64,000 nucleotides of DNA, taken from NCBI GenBank assembly GCA_033675265.1, contig JAUJYZ010001050.1, positions 679,501 to 743,500 on the forward strand. Direction: 5' to 3'. Below the pieces are notes generated by a model. The model searched no databases and was not told the DNA's origin. It saw nothing but the letters and a program-made list of their open reading frames with translations. The translations under genes and the position numbers were made by a program. This DNA is from Actinostola sp. cb2023. Lineage: Eukaryota; Cnidaria; Anthozoa; Actiniaria; Actinostolidae. Each line of letters begins with the position of its first letter. Within the stretch, counting starts at the first letter, position 1. Below, piece by piece: positions 53,482 to 62,549 of the stretch.

Positions 53482-54369
53482 CATCGCGTACAATTCAGTG
53501 TCAATTCCGGTGATTTTTGCTAATTTGCATTCAATTTGCATATTATCGAGAGACGCCTGTCACATTTCATGCTCATTAAACACGAAGAATTACAAAGAAG
53601 AAGCCGAAATTCATACTTTCAACTCTCGGCGACAATAAAACAGAAGCATTAGGAAAAAATGTAACAGCGGAAAATAAAACTAATACGACAATGGTTTAAG
53701 TCTGTTTGCTTTTTACCTTTTAGTTGTTGAGCGATCTACCGATTTTCTTAGACTGAATACGGCCTAGAATGGCGTCTTTTTGTATGGAAAGTACGACACT
53801 GAAGGAAGAAGCGGCTTGGTGTGTCTCAGCAATGCCCTCGACAAAAAATGTAACAGCGGAAATTTGATGTACATTTGTTGCCTAAAATAATTCTTCGATT
53901 TGTTTCTTTCGAACATAAACGCAAACACCGATTTTCTGAGGTTTCCTTTAGTCATAGTCCAGCTCTTGATGCGAATTTCCCGGACTTTTACAAAGGTTTC
54001 TCTCTTCAAAACAACCTTCTCCTTCCGCCATTTTCAAACTGTTTGTGTAGCCAGGCCTGTGTAGCCTTGGAAACAATGCTCTTTAGCTCCAGGTTTTTAT
54101 TTAAACGCGATTTTTTTCGACCGAGAATACTGTTGGGATTTGTTGCGAGTCAGGAAGTGAAACCGCGCGAGGCCTGGGTCGGAGTTTTCGCGGGAAATTG
54201 AAAAAAGTACTCAGTTTCATTGCGAAAAATCGTGGAAAATAAATACTGTACTGTAACATGTAAAAAAATTCGAAATTCTACGTTATTCCGGAGCCGTTAA
54301 TCCTTTATTCAGTCTATTATTTAGTAATTCACGGCCGTGACACAAATTGATGGGCAATTGTACGCGATG
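53482..54369. mobile_element. 888-bp insertion splitting the 59-bp array
   Basis: The array stops at GACGTGTGTA and resumes at AGTCGCTC. The interposed DNA begins CATCGCGTACAATT and ends AATTGTACGCGATG, 14-bp inverted ends. The interior includes two copies of AAAATGTAACAGCGGAAA (about 53659 and 53847) and weak open frames on both strands (53764-54009 minus, 53875-54201 plus) without recognised motifs. The target duplication is not resolved. A non-autonomous DNA transposon is the simplest reading. Confidence 0.7.
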
Positions 54370-54960
54370 AGTCGCTCAAATTATTAGTTTTTGAATTTAT
54401 CTAGTTGGCGAAGTTTAGCGACGTGTGTAGTCGCTCAAATTATTAGTTTTTGAATTTATCTAGTTGGCGAAGTTTAGCGACGTGTGTAGTCGCTCAATTA
54501 TTTTTAGCTTTTGGCGAAGTTTAGCGATGTAGTCGCTCAAATTATTAGCTTTTGAATTTATCTAGTTGGCGAAGTTTAGCGACGTGTGTAGTCGCTCAAA
54601 ATTATTAGTTTTTGAATTTATCTAGTTGGCGAAGATTAGCGACGTGTGTAGTCGCTCAAATTATTAGTTGTTGAATTTATCTATTTGGCGAAGTTTAGCA
54701 ACGTGTGTAGTCGCTCAAAGTATTAATTTTTGAATTTATCTATTTGGCGAAGTTTAGCGACGTGTGTAGTCGCTCAAAGTATTAGTTTATCATAGTTAGT
54801 TGTTTGGCGAGGTCCAGCGACGTGTGGTCGCTCAATTATAGTTTCTTATAATTGCATTGTTTGGTTAAGTTCAGTGACGTGTGTAGTCACTCAAATTAGT
54901 AGTTTTTGAATTTATCTATTTGGCGAAGTTCAGCGACGTGTGTAGTCTCTCAGCAAAATT
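54370..54960 (+). repeat. 59-bp tandem array, right block
   Basis: Continuation of the 59-bp array with about ten units. Some units are shortened (54490-54535 lacks part of the TTTGAATTTATC segment), and the last three again resemble the diverged first units of the left block (CATAGTTAGTTGTTTGGCGA), so the array has matching, mirror-like diverged edges. The AGCGAC/GTCGCT hairpin is kept, with a compensating change in one unit (AGTGAC with GTCACT at about 54875-54890). Confidence 0.85.
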
Positions 54961-55275
54961 TATTTAGTTTGGGCCTCTCGGGCCAGGCACAGATACTGAA
55001 CTGGGTTCAGGTGCCGGTGGGTGTGTTTGGCGTATAGCTGGCAGTCGGTGCTCATCCAAATTTATTTAGTTTGGGCCTCTTGGGCCAGGCACAGATACTG
55101 AACGGGGTTCAGGTGCCGGTACTGAGGTGTCGGTTTGGCGAAAAGCTGGCAGTCTGTGCTCAGTCAGATGTGAACTGGGTTCAGGTGCGTTAGTGGGGTG
55201 TTTCGCGATAGCTGAACTCGGTGCTCAGCCAAATTTATTTTAAGTTGGGCCTCGGGCCTGGCACAGATACCAGCT
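54957..55275 (+). repeat. about 110-bp tandem repeats, second array type
   Basis: Three to four diverging copies of a unit with AAATTTATTTAGTTTGGGCC, GGCACAGATACTGAAC and GGTTCAGGTGCCGGT. CTGAAC-TGG-GTTCAG is a perfect 6-bp-stem hairpin in the first copy, altered to CTGAACGGGGTTCAG in the second with the stem kept. No coding frame runs through. Confidence 0.8.
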
Positions 55276-55324
55276 AGTGTTGTTTGGTGGTAGCTGGATT
55301 GAATTGTCTAGCTGAACGCCACGG

Positions 55325-55490
55325 GCAAATTTCGTGGTATTTTTACAGCGACAGGGGTAACCTCGCTGAAATTATTAGGTATTTTTGGCACAGTACAGCG
55401 ACAGGGGTGACCTCTCTGAAATGATGAGGTAATTTTGGCACAGTACAGCGACAGGAATTAGTGACCTCGCTGAATCGAAATTATTAAAAC
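55325..55490 (+). repeat. about 56-bp tandem repeats, third array type
   Basis: Three units with TTTTGGCACAGTACAGCGAC, AGGGGTGACCTCGCTGAAAT. Each can pair CAGCGA with TCGCTG across about 11 bases. Sequence differs from the 59-bp array, but the AGCGAC core and the hairpin layout are shared, suggesting a common constraint or origin. Confidence 0.75.
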
Positions 55491-56359
55491 AATCTTGCGG
55501 TTTGGAAGCCTACGTGCACATGTCTTCAGTCTATAGTGCTGAAGCCATTGTCATATCAGAAGCAGCACTGACTACCGACTCCATTCTATCCTAGACAACC
55601 AGTTCGGTTCTATAGTTTCGCTAGCTAGTACAAGTTTGGTCTTTGTGATAGCCCTAATTTTTGGCCATAGTTCGACTCGATTCAGGTTTAGAAATATTAT
55701 GTGCATCGTTAGTGATATGTGCTCGCTTCTCCGATTACTGTCCCTGTTCTCCCTTGCTAAGCCGCCTCGATGGGGTTGTCTAATACCCTTCATTACTCTG
55801 TCCCTGGACGGGGTATTTCGGGGCTGCTTCGCTTGGGGGTTATTCTCCTTTCCCAATAGTCACTGTAATGTCTTTTATAGAGTCGGACGTCTCTTTTGAT
55901 TCCTTGGAAACGTATTATAGATTTGTACTTGTCCCTGTAAGCCATTACAGAGCTGCACGAGCCTTTTTTTTTTTCCACTGGTGTGGCGGGAAGGGAGATT
56001 ACCCAAGCGGGGCAGCCCCTATGCTATCATCCCGCATAGAGTCTCTAGCAGCCTCGGCAGAAGACTCTTTTAGCTTGCAAAATTTTGCCGAGAATAGGTG
56101 GGGAAAGTGGCGCGGATATATACTGGGATCCCTGACCATCATCAGGATAGCTACCTCCAGCAATTTGGCACAAGGCCAATAAAAACTTCTGGATTTATTG
56201 GAAGGGGCTATTTAGTTTTTGAGTTCTGAGTTTTGGGAGAAGAACCATGTTTTCGACCCCCTACTACATGCATTATGTTTCAGACGTTAGTCCTTCTTTA
56301 AGTTTAGGGGTTGTGTGTGGTTTCCCCAGAGGATGAGATAACTGGGAACTGGTGCCGAA
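55491..56359 (+). other. unique 3' interior of the split-repeat element
   Basis: No tandem repeat here. Open frames at 55636-55899 and 55868-56182 (plus) and 55572-55856 (minus) are 87-104 codons and show no reverse transcriptase, RNase H, methyltransferase or tyrosine recombinase motif that I recognise. They may be decayed remnants of the parent element. Confidence 0.4.
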
Positions 56360-57472
56360 GGGCCGATTGTTCCCATATCTTAATAGCCACACCATGGCCC
56401 TGTGTGCGGATTTCCCTAGTGAGAATATATTACTATTCTCACTGGGGTAAATCCAAACACAGAGCCTAAAATCTCGGTTATTACACATTCCCACTTTCCA
56501 AGCGTGGTCCACGAGATATATTACATCACCTAGTGTGCACCGCTCCCTATAAATACGCCTACTTTCATAGATTTATTCTAGTTTAGCTCTTTTTCCAAAA
56601 GACGGGAGGAAAGAATGAAAACTCCCCACCCTCCTCCCCGCAGCGATGATACCCATACTGTATATATACCATCGATCTTGAGACTACCGCTCTCTAAGCC
56701 TCGGGCCGATTGTTCCCATATCTTAATAGCCACACCCATGGCCCTGTGTGCGGATTTCCCTAGTGAGAATATATTACTATTTATAATATATGTATTGTTG
56801 GATTCCGTCATTTTGTTGTTGTTGATATATTTGCCGATTGCCGGTTATATTCATTTTTAAAACTGATTCACGGCCGAGACCCGCCGGTAAACACCAAGTT
56901 GATGGATACTTCTTTCACTTCCTTCTAACTGTATGACTTTACGATCGATTTCAATTCGACTTCTATCAAGAACTTGAATAGTTTTACACAGACAGAATGT
57001 TCTCTTCAGTTCATACTCACATTATTGAAGAAACAAGTGATTTGTTCAGTAAAACTGATTATAGACTCCAACAGAAGGGCCACATTATAAGAAAAGCATC
57101 GGCGTCACAGTCACTACTGTATCGTTGTCAAAACACACCTCCACGTATTTCTCCCGCTTGTATCGTAGAATGTAGACGTCAGTCTACACAAAGAAAGAAC
57201 AAAACATCTTAGACATTTTCAAAATACTTTTAAAACGTAAATAAAAACTCCTTAATTCCCGACACTCAATATAACAATGTATATATATTAATAAAAAAAT
57301 TGTTCATGATCAGTACTTTTACACGTTTTGTTTCCATGTATTCTTCTGTTTTGGAACGAACATTGTTGTCATCGTCAAAATGCAACCATTTGCTTCCAAC
57401 TTTGAGAAGAGCAGTATCTAATGAACAGTATTGGGCAAGTTCGGGAGAAACGAGAAAAACAAATGTAACAAA

Positions 57473-58101
57473 CACGCTGGGCTAGAACAGTACTGAAACT
57501 CTCGTTTTTAAGCGTGATTTTGAAGAACTTTTTACAGCATAGTCCGATGAACTTCAAACTTCACATGTAAAGAGTACTGACTCGCCAAAAGAAAAATGTT
57601 CTTCTTTTTTACGAATTTTTGGCGGGAAATGATGTAACCAATTTAGTGCGAAATCAAAAATAATAAGCGCGTTTGAAAGAACTCATTGAGATATGTTCAA
57701 AACCGTAGAGATAATTGACAAAGTCGTATGCAATCAGAAGATAATATTTTTCAAAATTTGGAGATTCCAGTAGTACTTTTGCTAAAAAATGCAATATTCA
57801 AAATATCATATCTTTCGACTGCAAGCGTCTTCTTCAAATATCTCTACGTTTTTGAACATATCTCTATGAATTATTTCAAACTCGCGCTGATTAAAATTCG
57901 CCATGTTCCTCATTTTCGATTTCGCACTAAATTGGTGACGTCATTTCCCGCCAAAAATCGTAACATTGATAAAAATAAAATAAATAAAATTGTTCTTTTG
58001 GTGAATACTCTTTACATGTGAAATTTGAAGTTCATGTAAAAAGTTATTCAAAATCACGCTTAGAAAACGCCGGTTGCAGTCCTCGGTTCTAGCCCAGCGT
58101 G
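57473..58101. mobile_element. 629-bp foldback element with about 235-bp imperfect arms
   Basis: The left arm from CACGCTGGGCTAGAAC pairs with the right arm ending TTCTAGCCCAGCGTG. Paired landmarks further in include AAGCGTGATTTTGAA, AACTTTTTACA, TTCACATGTAAAGAGTA, TTTTTGGCGGGAAATGA, CCAATTTAGTGCGAAATC and AGAGATATGTTCAAAA. Arms contain indels. No transposase. Possible 3-bp AAA flanks are not informative. Confidence 0.8.
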
Positions 58102-59689
58102 AAATTGAAAAAAGGATTGAAATAAATGGTAATAAATAACATAATTCCTTAAAATACATACAATGGCCTGATGTGGTACTTGAACCATGGTGGAGCTGAA
58201 AAATATATATTGTAAATTAGAACTTGTTTGAAGACTTTCTCAGTAAGAGAAAATAAACGACCTTTAATTCCAAAGCTTAGCACTTACTACAACTGTTTCC
58301 AACGCATACTCATAAAGATTTTCATGCCACGGTAATACCTCCACCACGTACGGAGCAAGGTTTAGGTCTCTAAAGATAATAAATGAAGATTACCTTGGAA
58401 AAGATTACCTTGGAAAAGACACTTCAGCACAATTCTTTCTCAATGCCTGCGATCTTCCAAGTATCAAATATAATGATTCAGGAGCAGTCAAAAGTTTACT
58501 TGTTTTGCCTGTGGTAGTCTTCTGCGCACATGATTCACATTCCCTGTATAAAGCAATAACAACTGAAGCCTTCAGCAGCGTATTATTATATTTCCTGCCT
58601 TTCTTCATTACTTTACTGGTTACATATTTGCTATTCCCTTACACTCTGTTTTCATCGTCCAAACCCTCATCCTCAAAATATGCGTTGACGCAATCCTGCA
58701 GGCGATTCTTCGAGGGATGGGGCAAAGGAACGATGAGTGTGGTATATCGCTCCACGATTTTCTCCTTCTGAAATGATAATCAAACATTTCTGTTTATCAC
58801 AGAAAGTGTAATCCTGGAAGCTCCCTTCAATAGTTCATTTTTGGCAGTAAGCTAACTGACCTGCACAGTACAATTTAGGCACGTTTGATAAACTGAAAGG
58901 TAGCCCATGAACGTCAATTTGGGTTCGGGTAGCTGAAACAGGTAAAATGTGTCCATCATTTTCAGATTTATTGCCATTTTACGCTTTGTTAATTAGTGGC
59001 AAACCTTAGCAAACAACCTGTTCAAGAGCACGTCTAAACAGTCTTGGGCATCTTGTTGTTCTCCAACAACAAATTTTGCATCAAGTGCGGCAAGGAATTT
59101 CTGGAAATTGGAAAAGAGAAATATTATAATTATAAACAGCCGGTAGCCACTGGCTATAAGAAATAGCGCGCTGTGATTGGCCCGGTTTCTCTACTACTAA
59201 ACTATCAGCTCATATTACAGCCGATGAGTAGCGAAGTTTGAAGGTGACCATTTTTTGGTTGATGGAAATCTGAAGAGGGCCTATGTTGTTTCTTTCCTCC
59301 GAAATGGCATTGGACTATTACACTATAAAATTTTGTTTCACAGGTTAGACTAAATGACTTCACTTAGTGTCCAGTTGAATGGTTAATTAGCAATAATATG
59401 AAATTATTTCTGCTGTCATTATTTTATCGCTTTGATGAAATATGGAAAATAGCAGAAAATGAAGTTTCAGTGGAAGTATATTTGATGCATCAAGACAGGT
59501 GGTGATTAGAACAGGTTTTATTATCATCGTTTTTATAATCGGTAATAAGAATCTTAATCATGACAAATCAACACTAAAATATCACAAAGAGCAAACATTG
59601 GAACAGTAACAAGGCCATTCACCGTAACAAATGAACAACCAAATATTATGAATTTAGAGCAACAATTTGTGAACTCTGTTAGCTAATCA

Positions 59690-60011
59690 GTGTCCAACTA
59701 AATTGCTCTTAGTTTGCCTTTGATAACAACAACATTGCTTTTTTTTTACTGTTTCTTCCGATAGCTGAAGAAGTTTAACATTAATGAAATATCACGAAGA
59801 GCAACAATTCAAACAGTAACAACAAATGAACAAAAAATATGAAGAATGAGAACTTGTTAACTCTGTAAGCTAATCAGCGTCTAATTACTCTGGTTTGCTT
59901 TTGATAACCGCAATATTGTTTGTTATTGTGTCTGTTCCTTCCGATTGCAGAAGTTGAACAATAATAAAATATTACAGCAACAGTTTGTTAACAACGGTAA
60001 TTAATGTCCAA
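59690..60011 (-). repeat. degenerate duplications of the RPA-like gene's 3' end
   Basis: TTTGCCTTTGATAACAACAACATTG (59713), TTTGCTTTTGATAACCGCAA (59892) and TTTGCGTTTGATCGCCACAA (60020, within the pseudogene) are homologous. The last encodes the terminal NIVAIKRKQE in reverse. The downstream words AAATATCAC and CAGTAACAA also recur. So the end of the gene and its 3' flank were duplicated in tandem at least twice and then diverged. Confidence 0.65.
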
Positions 60012-60860
60012 TTACTCTTGTTTGCGTTTGATCGCCACAATATTGTTCTTGCTATTATAGACAACTGTTGCTTCTGCTTCCAGAAGAAGTTCCTCAATTG
60101 CATTTTCATCGAGTTCTTCGAACGATTGGATGTTGTCATGTCTGTTGAACTCAAATAATGTCTTCAGCTTGTCGTCAAAAAGAACTAAGAAAATTGAATC
60201 GCCTTCCCCTGCAAAGATTGCTTTCGCAAAGAGCCTTGTGCTGCATTTGTTCTTGAGTTGAGAAAGCCCACATTGTGCACATTTAACCACTTTCTTTTCT
60301 TGTTCCTCGGCTATCTTGCTCCTGCAAGAATTGCACGATAGGTATCTGGTAACACTTTGAACTCCCTCTGCTGGCAGATTAACAGTTTTAAGTTGATGCT
60401 GAGCTTTTAGGTCATCATCATCAGGCCTGTCGATGGTCAAATGTGTAGGGAGAATAAGTGACTGCTTATTCAGTGTTATATAGGTGGCGTCGTTGTATAA
60501 TCTCACTCTAACTTTCATCAATTGATAGGAGTCGCCTGTGATAATAGTTCATTTTCTACCATCCAAACGGATGGTACCTGTGCCATCTGTTAAGAATGCT
60601 TCCTGCTTTCTGAGAGTTTTACCTTTGGACATCAGAGTTTGGATGCTACCCTAGAATGTGATTCTACCTTGGATGTTAATTAGCTGTGGCACTTTAGTTC
60701 CAGTTGTAGTTGCAACATCTGAGAACATCTTGTCTTCAAATTTGGCATTCTGATCTTTTAAATCAAAATTGGTTTCTTTCTCTAGAGGATCTGCTAGTCT
60801 GGTTCGCTTTGTACGGAAGCCCCGAAGGGACTTCAGACCTGGGACTTCAGACTTCAGACT
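60012..60860 (-). pseudogene. RPA-like OB-fold / zinc-ribbon protein, broken
   Basis: The intact 3' part (60521 down to 60012, 169 codons) has a zinc ribbon (CNSC...CAQCG) after a beta-rich segment, followed by FAKAIFAGEGDSIFLVLFDD, like the C-terminal domain of replication protein A large-subunit relatives that bind single-stranded DNA. Reading upstream in the same frame gives more OB-fold-like sequence (VPQLINIQGRITF; KQEAFLTDGTGTIRLDG) and a basic start (RTKRTRLADPL). It is interrupted by a TAG at 60651-60653 and a TGA at 60549-60551; the second probably reflects a one-base shift. RPA-like genes occur as host genes and as Helitron cargo; no Helitron ends or helicase are visible. A shortened gene starting at 60521 is possible. 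Confidence 0.6.
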
Positions 60861-61071
60861 TCAGACTTCAGACTTCAGACTTCAGACTTCAGACTTCAGA
60901 CTTCAGACTTCAGACTTCAGACTTCAGACTTCAGACTTCAGACTTCAGACTTCAGACTTCAGACTTCAGACTTCAGACTTCAGACTTCAGACTTCAGACT
61001 TCAGACTTCAGACTTCAGACTTCAGACTTCAGACTTCAGACTTCAGACTTCAGACTTCAGACTTCAGACTT
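60843..61071. repeat. GACTTCA heptamer minisatellite
   Basis: About 32 almost perfect copies of GACTTCA in tandem. The unit has no stop codon in any plus-strand frame, so long open frames (periodic seven-residue DFRLQTS) run through it. They are artefacts. The tract separates the broken RPA-like gene from the integrase gene and ends 34 bases before the latter's probable first ATG. Confidence 0.95.
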
Positions 61072-61104
61072 CATCATGCCCACGTGTTATTCTCCGGTTC
61101 CAAC

Positions 61105-62549
61105 ATGGACGAAGAGGTGAGTTCCTCCATTTCGTGAGTTTAATCTGTAATTGAACGGAATTTCGACTTTCTATGGGTTTAGATCTTAGGGATTAGCTTC
61201 ATTTGGCTTTTCGGGAACATTTTGTGGGGGAAATGACTCGGATTATCCCTGTCGTTATTGTATTCATCGTGTAAACTGCTCATTTAAAATATTTTCTTTC
61301 TACTTTGTTTTCCTTCTTTCAGATGAGGGTACTTCTTCTTCTTCTTCTTCTTCTTCTGGCTTCATTACCATGCTGTTCAGGACAAGATAACAGGGATATT
61401 CTAATCCGTTACTATTTTCATATTGGATATAACTATGTAGAAATAGTAGCTACGCTTTTAATAGTGCATGGTATTAAGCTCTGTGTTCGACAATTAAAAC
61501 GAATACTGGCTCGACTTAAGCTAAAGCGCAGAGTTCTTCGCGGCGATGAGTCTTCAGTGGATTTGATTGCCGCAGCTATTCAGCAAGAACTCCAAAACAG
61601 TGGAGAGTGTATAGGGTACCGCACTATGTGGAGGCGTTTACAACTATACCACAATTTGAAAATCAACAGAGACACTGTTAGGCAATTACTAAAAGCTATT
61701 GATCCAGAAGGAGTTGAAAGGAGGAAACGCCACCGGCTTTCAAGAAGGAGGTACACTGCCCCAGGACCTAACTATTTATGGCACTGTGATGGCTATGACA
61801 AACTAAAACCATTTGGTTTCGCCATTCATGGTGCTGTGGACGGATATAGCCGCCGAGTTGTTTGGTTGCAGGTCTCTCCAACGAACAATGACCCAGCTGT
61901 TATTGCGTGGTATTATCTAAACTGTTTGCAGCAAAATGGCTACGCTCCCATGATTTTACGATGTGACCTGGGTACTGAAAATACTACACTTGAATTTTTG
62001 CAACCCTTCTTCCGCTATAACTGTAATGACAACCTTGCCGGAGTTAGGAGTTTTATGTATGGTAAAAGCACAGCAAACCAAAGAATAGAAGCGTGGTGGG
62101 GATTGTTACGAAAGCACTGTACAGGCTGGTGGATCAATATGTTTAAGGACCTAAGAGACAGAGAGTTCTACAACGGCCATGACCCCATTCATGCCCAGTG
62201 TTTGAGATATTGTTTTATGGACGTGCTTCGATTTGAAATTCAAAGAACAGCTGCAGAATGGAATGTTCACCCGATCAGAAGCAATAAAAACGGAGAATGC
62301 CCTTCTGGACGACCAGATGTTATCTACTTTTCACCAGAGTTATATGATTCGCGGAACTACGGTACACCTGTAAGTAATGAAGACGTTGCCATATGCAAAG
62401 GCCTATATGGTAGGTCACCGCCTACTGACTGCAATGACGAGTTTTTAGCGCTAGTTGGTATTCTTAGACCAGGTATAGAAAGGCCAAGCACAGTCAACGA
62501 AGCAATCGACCTGTATATAAGCCTCGTATGTGCGATGGACAATATTTGA
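61105..62549 (+). CDS. integrase-core (DDE) domain protein, probable two-exon gene
   Basis: Probable exons: 61105-61116 (MDEE, donor GTGAGT) and 61323-62549 (after TTCTTTCAG), in phase, 412 aa; an unspliced start at 61305 is possible. An N-terminal region of about 100 residues holds a helix-turn-helix-like part (HGIKLCVRQLKRIL) and basic stretches. It is followed by a retroviral-type integrase core: D160 (WHCDGYDKL), D219 (CDLGTEN), E260 (NQRIEAWWGLL), spacing D-58-D-40-E. The W/H-rich segments match a family of single-domain integrase-core proteins found in many copies in cnidarians, fish and fungi, of unknown role, either DNA transposon-derived or domesticated. No inverted repeats or partner genes surround it. 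Odd point: a CTT repeat (61330-61356) encodes Leu-9 near the start, creating a signal-peptide-like segment unlike a nuclear protein. Confidence 0.85.

Larger units (their letters stand above)
52497..56781 (+). mobile_element. non-autonomous tyrosine-recombinase-type retroelement (Ngaro/DIRS-like), split direct repeats
   Basis: Order: A1 (52497-52672), interior, B1 (56360-56437), A2 (56429-56604), spacer, B2 (56703-56781). A1 and A2 are identical over 176 bp; B1 and B2 differ by one base in about 78. The A1-interior-B1-A2-B2 order is that of Ngaro/PAT retrotransposons, which integrate as circles through a tyrosine recombinase. The B1/A2 junction is a palindrome: GGATTTCCCTAGTGAGAATA, a short AT spacer, TATTCTCACTGGGGTAAATC, the arm-spacer-arm layout of such recombinase sites. 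ATTACTATT is present at the A1 left edge, the junction and the B2 right edge. No reverse transcriptase, RNase H or recombinase frame was found; the interior is mostly tandem repeats. The element must rely on a partner elsewhere, if it is mobile. Confidence 0.7.
56782..60011. other. intergenic: foldback and degenerate copies of a gene tail
   Basis: Contains the long foldback at 57473-58101. At 59540-60011 there are degenerate tandem segments resembling the 3' end of the neighbouring RPA-like pseudogene. The intermediate stretch 58110-59540 has no feature I can support. Confidence 0.6.

Noticed and set aside
52968..54960. 59-bp array as a hammerhead-ribozyme retrozyme
   Set aside because: Unit size and tandem layout fit, but the conserved CTGATGA and GAAA core boxes are absent on both strands.
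60710..61137. Proteins of 136 and 122 aa with periodic DFRLQTS repeats
   Set aside because: Heptamer minisatellite without stop codons; both frames are open for trivial reasons.
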